From: Pegoplata infirma | Lineage: Eukaryota; Arthropoda; Insecta; Diptera; Anthomyiidae | NCBI GenBank assembly: GCA_963921195.1 | Contig: OY992536.1 | Location: 332,027,038 to 332,091,037, forward strand | DNA length: 64,000 nt | Reading direction: 5' to 3' | Part shown: one piece after another, positions 54,028-64,000 of the stretch | Position numbering within the stretch: position 1 is the stretch's first letter | Layout of the letters: each line of letters starts with the position of its first letter | Notes under the pieces: generated by a model | The model's input: only the letters and a program-made list of their open reading frames with translations | Told to the model about the DNA's origin: nothing | Databases searched by the model: none | Translations under genes and position numbers: made by a program

Positions 54028-54760
54028 TGATAGAAAAACTCTTCATATCACTAATGAATGGAATTCATTAATGTTGTTTCATTAAAACAATGAAATATTT
54101 CATATGCTAAATGAAATTTCATACATATTGTGCAAGATTTTCATTAATTTTGTTTCATTAGATTTCGTAGTTTCATTTACAAATTTCATAAAGTTTTGTT
54201 TATAAAATTTGCTGTTTTTTGACACCTGTCATGTCGCGTCTGTTTAGTCTGTTGGTTTACGCGCGCAAAAAACAGCTGATCAGAGCTGCACGAAAGAATT
54301 TGTAATTTTTTTTTTAGAATTTTTATACGAAATTTAAAATGAAATGTTATTGATTAATTAAAAGTATTTATTAAACTCGCGTTGTTTTATATTATTTCGT
54401 GGTTTTACTTAGGTGTTAAAAGCAAATGTTATAGTAAAATTTTGTGTGAGAAAACTGAGTGAAATCTATAGGTAAAATAAAGAAATATGTGAAAGTGTTT
54501 TTTTTAAAGAATCCTATTGACAGCTAATACTTCAATCATTCACATCATCAAAGTTAACTTGCAAATAAGTTTTTATTTTTAACATTCTCAATAATTTATT
54601 ATTTATGTTATTGCAAATAAGTACTTACATATAACAATATAAGCCACTAGTTGCTTTTTGGACTAAAGTAATGCAGTGGGTAATGAGTAGTTGTTATAAG
54701 TAATATAATTGGCAGTCATTACTTTTCACAACACATTACCTAGTTTTTGCTGGGAAGGAA
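54028..54760. repeat. Repeat-derived sequence (CACTGATAGAAAAAC; CCCAGC end)
   Basis: CACTGATAGAAAAACTCTTC at 54026 matches the start at 56763. 54050-54200 is full of ATTTCATT/AATGAAA motifs. 54215-54250 matches the left part of 32683-32983. TTTTTGCTGGG ending 54754 is a CCCAGC-family end. No gene. Confidence 0.5.
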
Positions 54761-55473
54761 AACTTAAAAAAAAATTGGCTAAATGAGATTATGAGACTTT
54801 TTCTAGAAATTTGACAAGGTTTTGTTTTTTTTGTGTGTATGAAATTATAATATAATTATAACTAATTGTAAGTAGTACAATAACTACTTAAAATTAATTT
54901 GCCTATGTATGTTTTAAGTTATTTCTAAATTTGAAACGGGCAAAAGTCTTACAAATTAATTTGGCAACACTGGCTCGAACATTTTTTGCTAGTCTTTTAA
55001 GTGCGTTTAATTAAGTGTGTATTTTTTGTATCTTTAACTTAAGTGAGAAACACAAATATTTGTCGCAACAAATTTGTAAAATATTGAAACGTGTGTGAGA
55101 AAATATCTACATAGATACTTTAAATTAATTTTTAATAACTTGTTAAATATTTGTTAGACAAATAAAAACAATTTTGTTAAATTTTAAATTTTGTTTTTTA
55201 GAAGGATGTAAATCAGCGATACGCAGACACATACTATAACATTTATGCTTGTGTGGGTAGTAGCAAGCGAAAAGTCAACAAATTTGCTTAAGCAACAGAA
55301 TTTTATAGTGTATGTGTGTTGACAGCGCACAAGCAGCGCCTATTCCCGCGGGAATAGGAATTACAAAAATGCGTATCACTGATGTAAATAAATATCTCAA
55401 TCTAGATTATAACTGAAAAGTTATATCTCAACAACTGGTTGTTTCATATTGCGTCCATAGCAGAGATGTATAC
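54761..55473. other. AT-rich spacer
   Basis: Nothing supportable. A local palindrome CCCGCGGG occurs at about 55346. Confidence 0.4.
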
Positions 55474-55630
55474 TAGACTGAGTTGGCCGTAAAAGAGAAC
55501 AAAAACAAAGTTTCTATTTTTTCCGCTTAAACTTAAAGCTTGTCTCGAAAAAGTTCGACAGCCCAAATATAAGATATTTGTTCATTGCAAAAATCGTTCT
55601 TGGTTCATAGCTAGTATTTGGTCTACGGAA
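55474..55630. mobile_element. Half copy of palindrome family P3
   Basis: TAGACTGAGTTGGCCGTAAA, AAAGCTTGTCTCGAAAAAG, CAGCCCAAATATAAGATAT and TTGGTTCATAGCT follow the left arm of 37795-38704 with substitutions. The 8 bases before it are ATGTATAC. No right arm. Confidence 0.68.
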
Positions 55631-55734
55631 CTTTAAGCTTGTAAATTAAGCGCGAAATAAATGAAATATTTTTCCGACCTGTGCTTTTTTGTAATATTTT
55701 AACTAGTTTTAAACCCCTTCTTACTGTGGATGGA

Positions 55735-56225
55735 GAGTTAAGATCAGTTGTTATTCGAAAAAGATCAACTCAAATTCGAAGAAGATCAATTGTAATTCGG
55801 AAAATATCAATTGTTATGCGAAAAAGATCAATTGTAATTCAAAATAGATCAATTGTAACTCGAAAATATCAATTGTAATTGGAAAAAGATCAATTGTAGT
55901 TGAAAGATTCTAATTCTAATTCGAAAAAGATCAATTGAAATTCAATTGCAATTGAAGTTTTTCGAATTACAATTGATCTTTTTCGAATTAAAATTGAAAT
56001 CTTCGAATTACAATTGAAATCTTGGATTACAATTATTTTTTTTCTTATTACAATTGATCTTTTTCGAATAACTATTGATCTTTTTCGAATTAAAGTTGAT
56101 CATTCTAGAACTGCAAGAAAAATCTTCGAATTACAAATGGAATCTTCGAAAAATAAATTAAATCTTTGAGTTACAGTAAAATTTTAAAATTACAATTGAT
56201 CTTTTTCGAATTGCATCGTAAATTT
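55735..56225. repeat. Inverted minisatellite arrays (GATCAATTGTAATTCG)
   Basis: 55735-55945 has repeated ATTCGAAAAAGATCAATTGT units; 55950-56225 has the reverse complement, AATTGATCTTTTTCGAAT. The two arrays meet head to head. Frames across it (SIVIRKRSI) are artefacts. Confidence 0.88.
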
Positions 56226-56482
56226 GCAATCTGCATTCTCAATATCAGTTATGTTTCATATATATATTAAGAACCGTTTTACTGTTGAATATTTTTTTCT
56301 TATTTTATAAGAGCAACTAAATAAACCGTGCAGTTACTTTTGTACTTGCCTCCAATGACATCACATTTTTTTGCCGGTGAACAACATACGAGGCTTAAGG
56401 CGTTAACAAATTTAGGTGCGAAAAGGGAAGCTCTTATTCTTTAAGTGTATCGAAATATGCCCAATTTTTTTCGTTATTTGAT

Positions 56483-56694
56483 AAATCCGCATTTTTTCTA
56501 ACAATTAAGAACGTCTAAAATATAACTTAAAATGACCTTAAGAATTTTAGAACAACGCGTTGCAACGTAACAATGTTTTGAAAATTCTAAATCCGCATTT
56601 TTTCTAACAATTAAGAACGTCTAAAATATAACTTAAAATGACCTTAAGAATTTTAGAACAACGCGTTGCAACGTAACAATGTTTTGAAAATTCT
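56483..56694. repeat. 106-bp tandem duplication
   Basis: Two consecutive, visually identical units from AAATCCGCATTTTTTCTAAC to TGTTTTGAAAATTCT, start to start 106 bases. Confidence 0.95.
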
Positions 56695-57196
56695 AAAATT
56701 CGTTCCCCACACTATCCAACATCCTTAAAAAACAAAATGGGACACTTAGAAAATACACGACCACTGATAGAAAAACACTTCGTTAACGAAAGAATGAAGT
56801 TCATTATATATTTTTCATAAAAATTCCATTAAATGTTAATTAGAATATATAATTTTGATTTCAATTTCCCGCTTATTTTTGATGAAATATTTCATTATGA
56901 GTTATAGAGCTACATATTACAGTTTAAAAAAAAAATAAAGATATGAAAAATTTAGTTACTTTAATACTGGCGCATTATTAATACTAGACGTATTATTGTA
57001 TTTTACAAAAATAAAAAAATAAATATTTTTGAAAAAAATCCTTATTTCTACAAGGACATAAAAAATTGTTCATGTTGGAGATATACTGTAAGTGCCAAGT
57101 TAAAAAAAAAAATTGTTTTCATTAAAAAAAAAATATTAAAAAATTGAATTTTTTTTCTTTGAAAAATTCTAATTTTTTTTAGTTATATATTGATTA
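56695..57196. other. AT-rich spacer
   Basis: It contains CACTGATAGAAAAACACTTC at 56763, an end also seen at 54026. No gene. Confidence 0.4.
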
Positions 57197-57673
57197 CACA
57201 GTGCAACAGCCCATTTAGGGCCTCAACCAAACCAAGACAGTTTGAAAGTACTTGGGGTAAAAACTCCAAAGGGTTTAGATCTGTTACGTCTCAAATTTTT
57301 TTATAGCCAACTGAATTTTTCAATTTTTTTTTTTAAAGGCGTTGAAAAAAGTCGAAAAAAATAATTGTTTATTTATTTTTATATTTGTTAAAAAAAATAA
57401 ATGAAACTTAACAATTTTAAACAATTTACCTTTTTTCTGCATTTTCCTTATACCAACCGAACTTTCTGCCTTCAGTAACCCTAGTGAAATTTGATGCCGA
57501 ACATATTCGTATAACATTTTAACCCTTTAAACGCAAGTTTTAGTAGACTTTTCAGGCTTTTGAGACGTTACAGAGCAAAACCCGTTAGGGTTTTACTATT
57601 ACACATAAGTACTTTCAAACTGTCTTGGTTTGGTTGAGGCCCTAAGAAATTACCCTTCAATTGTGTCACAGTG
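57197..57673. mobile_element. Palindromic TIR element
   Basis: AGGGCCTCAACCAAACCAAG and CAGTTTGAAAGTACTT are mirrored by AAGTACTTTCAAACTG and CTTGGTTTGGTTGAGGCCCT. The outermost CACAGTGCAAC/GTGTCACAGTG are imperfect; flanks are TTA/ATA. The interior has TTAACCCTTTAAACGC and GACGTTAC/GTTACGTC. Probably Harbinger-like. Confidence 0.65.
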
Positions 57674-57679
57674 ATATTT

Positions 57680-58095
57680 CATTTTAACTACTTATGTTAG
57701 TTGTTTTGACAACAAATGTAAACTGTTTTTACTACACAAGTCAGTTGTTTTTTTTGTCAGTTAAAATAACTAACATTGTTAGTTGTCTTAAGCTAAGTAC
57801 TCTGTTTTGTGAAAATTTCACATAAACTTTAAATGCCTCAAATCGCAATAAAACATTTAAAAATCAACAACTTTTGACAATTATAAGAAGAAACGATCAT
57901 AACAAAACTGAAATGTCACTTTTTCACGGCAATTGTCTTGTATAATAAAAATGCGTGAAAACGTTTTTTAACAATTCGTGAAATTGAACAGAGTACTAGG
58001 CTTTAACTGAAAAAGTAGTTGATCTCAAAACAACTTACAAAGTATTTATTTTAACTGACATTTTCAGTTGATTTTACTTGCAATTTTTTTTTTGG
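57680..58095 (-). mobile_element. TA-element copy (family of 7962-8530) interrupted by a MITE
   Basis: GTTAGTTGTTTTGACAACAAA, TTTACTACACAAGTCAGTTG, CAGTTAAAATAACTAAC, then the 57791-58002 MITE, then TTTAACTGAAAAAGTAG, CAAAACAACTTACAAAG and TTTTCAGTTGATTTTAC: the reverse complement of 7975-8160 in order. The GAGTG end is decayed. Confidence 0.78.
57791..58002. mobile_element. MITE, AGCTAAGTACTCTG family (copy 2, internal deletion)
   Basis: Ends AGCTAAGTACTCTG and CAGAGTACTAGGCT with TTA on both sides (57788-57790, 58003-58005). 212 bp, shorter than its 286-287 bp relatives; missing the AATTCCTCGCGTTGCC region. Confidence 0.9.
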
Positions 58096-58625
58096 AGGAA
58101 AAGTGTGTTAAAATTGTGGAAATGTTATTTAAAAGTAAAAAATGCCCAAATATTTGTACCAAGGTAGATTTATATAAGGTAATATTTAAGTGACGTAAAT
58201 GAAAACAATTTTCTTTCAAAAACGACTTAAATGTTCAGTGCACACATTAACCAATTTAAAAGCTTTTTCAGACTTTAAAATTTTAGAAAACAACTAAATT
58301 ATAAAAAAATATTGAAATTTAAACGAAATTCTTTTATTTTCCACTACAAAAATTAAAAAAAAATTAAAATATTTTTAAGCATAAAAAGTGTAGTGTAAAC
58401 TGAAGTCATCTATGCCGAATAAAATATTTTTATTTCCTTTTGAAAATTCGTAAATATTATTGTTTTCTGCTTAAATCAGCTCTAAAAAGATACATGAATT
58501 CACTGCATCTTTATAGCGCATCTTAAGAGCGCTTTTTCGGTGTATCCAACTAACGCTCTAAAGTGTGACATCGCCTTAGAGAATCATGCATGAATTCAGC
58601 CAGTTCAGCAAAATTTCTGCTGGGA
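58096..58625. other. AT-rich spacer
   Basis: Nothing supportable. Confidence 0.4.
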
Positions 58626-58717
58626 TACTATTAAATCGTTTACTGGTGCAAAATTCAGTAATTTTTTTACTCAATAGTATTAAAAATTTACTCAAAATTT
58701 TTTTATTTTTTTCTGTG
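58626..58717. repeat. Right-end fragment of the CACAG family
   Basis: ATACTATTAAATCGTTTACTGG, AATAGTATTAAAAATTTACTC and TTTTTTCTGTG equal the last part of 24749-25349. Confidence 0.8.
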
Positions 58718-59399
58718 TAGGCCCTCGACATAGAAAATTTAAATTGCATTTGGACAGTTTTAAATTATATTTTGACAATTTTAAAATAAATTTGGACAAA
58801 TTTTAAATTAAAAACATACATTTGAACAATTTGAAATATATTTCGAAAACTTTTAAATTAGAAATACAAATGCAAAAATAAAAAATAAATATACATACAT
58901 ACATACATATGTACATATATGTATATTTATTTTTTATTTTTTATTCTTTTCATTTTTATTGCATATACATACATATAGTTCTGTTAACAATTTCAAAATG
59001 AATCGTCATGAACTTTAAGATCTGTGCAATTAAGTAAAATTAAAAATCTTTACACAAAATCAAACTGTTTAAGACAAGTTATATGTAAACGTTATTGCTT
59101 TAGGTTAAGGTCAACTACCAAATGAGCGTAAAATAATTTTAAATCCAAATTAATCGACAAATATTCTGAAACTACTAACATACAATAACTACAGTAACAA
59201 AAAAGTAACTTATGCAGTCGACATCAGAAACTATTCTACAAATATTCTGAAAATACAAAACCTGCAGTATCCAAAAATTAAACATGTTCAAAGTTAATAC
59301 ATACAGTCGATGTTAGCAAAAAAAGTCAAACTGTTATTTGAACCGAAAAATGTGCACACTGAATTACTTGAGCCGTTACGTTGCGGATAAGTAAACTTA
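58718..59399. other. AT-rich spacer with microsatellite
   Basis: (CATA)n with TGTACATATATG at about 58890-58930. No gene. Confidence 0.5.
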
Positions 59400-60083
59400 A
59401 AAAAAACAAATGAGAGTGTTAAATTCGGCTATGCCGAATCTATGATACCCTCCAACATGTTAAAACATATAAAAAATCCAGGGTCGTTTTTTTTTTTGTG
59501 GGGGAGGCTCGGTGGGGGTGGTGAGGGATACTTTCCCCATCACGATAAATGTTAACTAATTTATTTATTTTGCTTTTGATAATTTAGTAAAACCATTTTC
59601 TCATTATTTTAATGTTTTTTTAAATCCACGCCCACAAAAGGGGGCGGGTAGAAAAAAACAAAATTTTCCGGCCCCTGGGTCTAAGTTCAGGAGTTTAAGC
59701 CCAATCTGACATAAAAAGATTTCATTTGTTTAACAATAATGGCAAAAAAAGATGTAAAAATGGCGTTTTTAAAGAGGTTTTTTTAGTTTGTTAAGGGGGA
59801 ACTTTTTCCCCCTGGCCCGATTTTACCCATTTCCGAACTTAACCGGCCTATGAACATTATACATATTCTGACCAATTTTCAGGGGTCTAGCTCTTTTATT
59901 TTGGACTGAATCGTGTTTTATACAGACGGACGGACGGACGGACGGACATTCATAGAACGACTTAGAATCGATCATAGATCAATAATATATATACTTTATA
60001 GGGTCCCCGACCGATATTTTTATGCGTTACAAACGGAATGACAAAGTGAGTATACCCCCATACTGTGGTTGGAGGGTATAAAA
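59400..60083 (-). mobile_element. mini-me/DINE-1-like element (minus)
   Basis: Minus strand: TTTTTATACCCTCCAACCAC, CATTCCGTTTGTAACGC, CGGTCGGGGACCC, GATTCTAAGTCG, a short GTCC tract (59930-59948 on plus as GACG), a middle with CCCGCCCCCTTTTGTGG, and the distal AGGGTATCATAGATTCGG with stem TTCGGCATAGCCGAA. It differs from the 9283 copy in the middle. Confidence 0.8.
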
Positions 60084-60384
60084 ACTATGTCATTCCCAAG
60101 GCAGAAACTGCCAACGGATACAATCGGATACAATGACCTATCACAAACTTGACACCTTTCATGTAAAAACGCCTTTCTCTTTTGTAAGGAAATGTCTCAA
60201 CCCCGAATATATCACACGTCCCTTTGGAACACAACGCGTTCCGAGCTTGGAATAAAAGGCTAAAAATTGGTGTCCAAGTTGCATTTAGTAATAAGTACTA
60301 AAACATATCCAAAAATAAAATAAATCGAAAGGGGTCGGGTCTAAAAGTGAGTGATTTGGCCTGAAATGCCCCATATTCAACAAA
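60084..60384. other. Spacer
   Basis: GGCCTGAAATGCCCCATATT at 60358 recalls the GCATTCC-type foldback ends. No gene. Confidence 0.4.
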
Positions 60385-60780
60385 CTATAAACTAAAGGAG
60401 AATTCAAAACACCAAGAGAATAAAAAAAAATAAAAAAAAATATTAAATTTGTATTAAATTACACAGAAAAAAATAAAAAAAATATTTGAGTATATTTTTA
60501 ATACTATTGAGTAAAAAATTACTCAATTTTGCACCAGTAAACGATTTAATAGTATTGAGTAAATTTCTAATAAAAATTTATTAAATGTTTGAAAAAAAAT
60601 TTGAGTAAATTTTTAATTGTCACAATTAAAAATTTACTCAAAATTTATCTATTAATTTTTTTTTGTAAGTTTAAAAAAGTTTTAATTTTTTTTACAAAAA
60701 AAAAAACATGAGATTTAAAAAAAAAATAAAAGAACTATTGAATTTTTTTTTTAAACATAAATACAAATATTCTATTTTCT
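60385..60780 (-). repeat. Rearranged CACAG-family fragment
   Basis: Minus-strand pieces of the 24749 element (ACACCAAGAGAA; TTGTATTAAATTA) join CACAGAAAAAAATAAAAA and TTGCACCAGTAAACGATTT, so internal and terminal parts are adjacent in a new order. Confidence 0.6.
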
Positions 60781-62185
60781 TTTTACTAACTGAATTCTCT
60801 ACAATATTTTACGACCGTCCTTACGTAGAATATAATCCCTTTAGCTTAAAAAACACTTGAAGGGTTTATTGTAAAATTCGATAAGCAGCATTTTAGTTCT
60901 GCATTTCGAAGAGTGCAGGGAGTCCGCTAGTAATGTATGAAACAACCCGGTGAAAAATGTTCGTATATGGAAACATATACGAGGATAAGGGTGGCAGATA
61001 TTTTGCAAAACTTCGAATTTCAAGGAGTGCACCCCTAATTTTGTTTACATTTGTCCTAAAAATGCTATGCTAAAAATTTCAGCCAAATCGGACAACGTTA
61101 ACACTAGGCGCATCGAGGTCAAAGGTCAAACACACGAAAATAGCCATATTTTGATGAAAAACATTGAATAAATAGTGTTCTTTTTTTAATATATTGTTAA
61201 AAAGTGGTACACGAGTTGTTTTTAGTATAAGAAGATATATTAAAAATTTTTGGGTTTTCAAAAATTAACCCTTTAATTGTCAAAATGAGTCAATTTTTGC
61301 AAAATAATCCCAAATTTTCTAATTTTATTGAAATAAACCAATGGAAAACGATATTTTTATTCTATTCTATCATAAATTCTCATATATGAAATACTGACTT
61401 TCTAGGATGTCATTAACCCGTTTCATGGTAAAACAAAAAATATGCATTACACTTGGCGTGGTTCTCAAAACTGATATTTTGATTTTTTAAAAATTTTCTT
61501 AAACAAAATTAAGAAAAATGCTGAAAAATCCACAGAATCTTATAAAATATATGTTAACATATAAAATAAAAATTTTTTGGGGGATATTACTAGGATAGTT
61601 TGGCGGGCGCATCGATTTAAACTCAGTGGATTTCGAGGAAAATGCCTTTTTTGCCCACAATTTACTCAATATGGAAAAATTTGGTAAATATTTTAAAATT
61701 ACACAAAGTAAGGGCCATAAATCATTAAAAACAATGTAAGACTTTAACCCTAAACGTTTTAGGAAAATGGACCAATATTAACCCGGATTTTATTCTGGTC
61801 AAAGGTCAAATTTTGGAATATTTAGAAGTTTTTTCCATATTGAGTAAATTGTGGGCAAAAAAGGCATTTTTCTCGAAATCCGCGGAGCTTAAATCGATGC
61901 CCCCGCCAAACTATCCGAGGAATATCCCTCAAAAAAAAATTTTTTTTATATGTTAACATATATTTTATAAGATTCTGTGGTTATTTGAGCATTTGTCTTA
62001 ATTTTGTTTAAGAAAATTTTTAAAAAACCAAAATATCAGTTTTGAGAACCACGTCAAATATAATGAATATTTTTTGTCTTACCATGAAACGGATTAATGA
62101 CATACTAGAAAGACAGTATTTCATATATGAGTATTTATGATAGAATAGAATATAAATATCGTTTTCCATTGGTTTATTTTAATAA

Positions 62186-62472
62186 AGCTAAGTACTCTGT
62201 TTCTTACGGTGAAAATTTCACTTAAACTTTAAACGCCTCAAATTGCAATAAAACATTTAAAAATCAAGAACTTTTGACAATGATAAGAAAGAAACGATCA
62301 TAACAAAACTGAAATGTCACTTTTTCACGGCAATTTAAATTGTCTTGTATAATAAAAATGAGTGAAAACTTTTTTAACAATTTCCCCTTAATTCCTCGCG
62401 TTGCCAATTTTTTTTTTTTTTATATGGAGTTTGACAGATTTTTTCCCGTGAAACCGAACAGAGTACTTAGCT
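62186..62472. mobile_element. MITE, AGCTAAGTACTCTG family (copy 3, 287 bp)
   Basis: Ends AGCTAAGTACTCTG and CAGAGTACTTAGCT with TAA on both sides (62183-62185, 62473-62475). The uninterrupted left arm near 61310-61350 shows the empty site. Confidence 0.93.
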
Positions 62473-62890
62473 TAAAATAGAAAATTGGGGCTGATTTTCA
62501 TGTTTTAATGGTAATTTGGTAAAAATTGGGTCATTTTGACCCCGAAAGTCTTACAAGGGTTAATTTTTGAAAACCCAAAAATTTTTAATATATCTTCTTA
62601 TACTTAAATCAACTCATGTACCACTTTTTAACAATATATTCAAAAAACAACTCCATTTATTCAAAGTTTTTTATCAAAATATGGCTATTTCGTGTCTTTG
62701 ACCCTTGACCTCGATGCGCCTCGTGTTAACGCTGTCCGATTTGGCTGAAATTTTTAGCATAGCATTTTTAGGCCAAATGTAAAAAAAATTAGGGGTGCAC
62801 TCCTTGAAATTCGAAGTTTTGCAAAATAGCTGCCACCCTAACGAGGATATATGGCTACATATATGAAGATATATGACCATATATGGACAC

Positions 62891-63187
62891 TAGAGTGTCC
62901 CTTATTTTGGAAATGTTGGAAATGTTGAGACGGTACCCGCTCATTTTTTTCCTTTTGACTTAAAAATAACTGAGGAAACATTTTACGCCCCTACGACCAC
63001 GCCTTCCCTACGCGACGGGGCCTTAAAGAGCGGGGCCTAAAAAATCATTTTTCCATACAAACTAAAAAATTTTTTTTTTTGATTTTTAATTTTTTTGTTT
63101 TTAATTATTATAATAATTGGTTAGCTTATTCACGACAAAAAATTTGATTTTGGTGGCATAAGGCTTTCAGCTCGAAAAAAATTTAGA
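62891..63187. mobile_element. Left half of palindrome family P4
   Basis: TAGAGTGTCCCTTATTTTGG through GGTGGCATAAGGCTTTCAGC follows the left arm of 51654-52541 and keeps the block (TAACTGAGG...TTTACGCCCC) lost from that arm. The right arm is absent. The 8 bases before it are ATGGACAC. Confidence 0.88.
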
Positions 63188-63385
63188 GAGATAAGATATT
63201 TGCAAAAAAATGCAAAAAGTTATAACCCTAATGTACATGTATGCCATATATTTACATATGGGTTCACTTTACGTACACAAATATGTTCATATATGTACAT
63301 ATGTGTTCATATTTGGTCATATATATTCATATATGTAGCCATATATACTCGTATATGTTTCTATATACGAACATTTTTCACCGGG

Positions 63386-64000
63386 AATGCACAAAAATAC
63401 GTTTTTAGTTAACTTAGACCTCAATTTTCTCAGAAATCTGTCGCGATGGAATATTGATCACGCACGATTTTTCTTTCTGCTCACGTTCACCCACGCTCAC
63501 GTGAGTAACTAAAATTTTCGCTGAATTCAATATGAGGACCATTTTCTTATTTTTTTTTTGTTTAAGACAAAAACTACTCGTGATTCTCACGTGAATCACG
63601 AAAAAATCGTGATCCAAATGTCAAGCAAAGAAAAAACATATGTTCAATGAATGTCTGCATAGGTGGTACGTGAAACTAAGAAAACCGCATTTTTGGTTTT
63701 TAAAATTTTTCAAAAACTTTACTAAGGATAGGTGGTTAAATATTGGAGAAATGGTAACATTTTTGTCGAGTTTCCTTTATTAAATACTTATCAATCTCAA
63801 CAATTTACACTCTTGTATATTTTTTTTATCGGCTATCGATTAAAAATTTTTATTTGAAAAATTTTCAGAACCCGTTCTGAAGTTTTTCATTTAAAAAAGT
63901 CTATTTAGTTATGTCAAAAATCGTGTGTAATCTGATTTTGTTGACAGTCAGTAGGACTTTTGGTTTTATGAAATATTTCTAAAAATGGCTGTGTGTTATT
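63386..64000. repeat. GTGA-rich fragment and copy of the 13728 family
   Basis: 63450-63605 has TCACGCACGATTTTTC, CACGCTCACGTGAG and inverted GATTCTCACGTGAATCACG. 63616-64000 parallels 13745-14090 (CCAAATGTCAAGC, GGTTAAATATTGGAG, GGCTATCGATTAAAA, CAGAACCCGTTCTGAAG). It runs off the window end. Confidence 0.6.

Larger units (their letters stand above)
60946..63385. mobile_element. Large palindromic element with two inserts
   Basis: Ends CCCGGTGAAAAATGTTCGTA and TACGAACATTTTTCACCGGG. The arms mirror each other for about 800 bp: GCAAAACTTCGAATTTCAAG / CTTGAAATTCGAAGTTTTGC; TTTTGACCCC-type spacer; GTGGTTCTCAAAACTGATAT / ATATCAGTTTTGAGAACCAC. Apex near 61700-61790. Inserts: MITE 62186-62472 in the right arm and half element 62891-63187. 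No TSD was determined. Confidence 0.78.

Noticed and set aside
55681..55878. ORF with RKRSIVIRKISIV repeats
   Set aside because: Translation of the GATCAATTGTAATTCG minisatellite.
60946..63385. Assigning a superfamily to the CCCGGTGAAAAATG palindrome
   Set aside because: Flanks AA/AA are too short to count as a target duplication.
1..64000. Host promoters, terminators or polyadenylation signals
   Set aside because: TATA-like and AATAAA strings are very frequent in DNA of this composition and no host gene is present to anchor them.

Overview
The window looks like AT-rich, repeat-dominated nuclear DNA of a fly, probably a calyptrate dipteran. Several elements carry (GTCC/GTCT)n tracts flanked by a conserved TATACCCTCCAC...GAGGGTATA end and a following arm ending ATCTAGCGATGTCC. 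That is the layout of dipteran mini-me/DINE-1-like (Helitron-related) elements. No host protein-coding gene, rRNA or convincing functional tRNA can be supported. The only recognisable proteins are two decayed non-LTR retrotransposon (LINE) reverse-transcriptase fragments, at 6351-7128 (minus) and 37083-39045 (plus, frameshifted and split). The organism call is an inference from repeat types and base composition.

Nearly all of the structure is non-autonomous transposable elements. Many were bounded to the base by matching terminal inverted repeats (TIRs) with target-site duplications (TSDs). Five classes recur. (1) hAT-like elements have 8-bp TSDs. They include CAGTGG/CAGGGG-ended copies (23596-23831, 43140-45299, 46054-48073), an Ac-like TAGGGATGAGA copy (16551-17116), and a series of giant palindromes with TAG...CTA ends (775-2645, 34693-36878, 37795-38704, 51654-52541, and halves at 55474 and 62891). 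(2) PIF/Harbinger-like elements have TTA/TAA TSDs (7156-9105, 7361-7646, 7650-7776, 18671-18797, 19775-20298, 25607-28433, 39274-39864, 40755-40925, 48212-52602, 57791-58002, 62186-62472). (3) TA-flanked elements have CACTCAAAA ends (7962-8530, 9121-10951, 31339-32167, 41138-41862, 46461-47541, 48332-50210). (4) A G7/C7-ended element has a 9-bp TSD (48720-50192). (5) mini-me-like elements lie at 4768, 9283, 14400, 15327, 29805, 33263, 45514, 45966 and 59400. Two copies of a tRNA-derived SINE are also present, one (52953-53196) with a perfect 12-bp TSD.

Layout: 1-11 kb holds a palindrome, a LINE fragment, a Harbinger-like element carrying three inserts, and a TA element containing a mini-me. 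11-19 kb has foldback A, a recent 0.93-kb tandem duplication and AT palindromes. 19-29 kb has nested Harbinger/hAT/CACAG elements and foldback B inside another palindrome. 29-34 kb has a palindrome with a TA insert and a mini-me. 34-40 kb has a 2.2-kb palindrome, then a LINE split by another palindrome. 40-48 kb has a tRNA-like sequence inside a TA element, a SINE, a hAT filled with minisatellite, and a mini-me > hAT > TA nest. 48-53 kb is the deepest nest (Harbinger-like > Ac-like remnant > TA > G7 element, plus a palindromic hAT), followed by the SINE. 53-64 kb has minisatellites, TA and Harbinger fragments, a mini-me and a 2.4-kb palindrome.

The most notable pattern is that the TAG...CTA palindromes are almost entirely hairpin and appear to insert at N-TGTAYA-N sites. 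No autonomous transposase is present, so mobility would have depended on enzymes encoded elsewhere. Long inverted repeats of this kind would give fold-back RNA if transcribed; that is inference.
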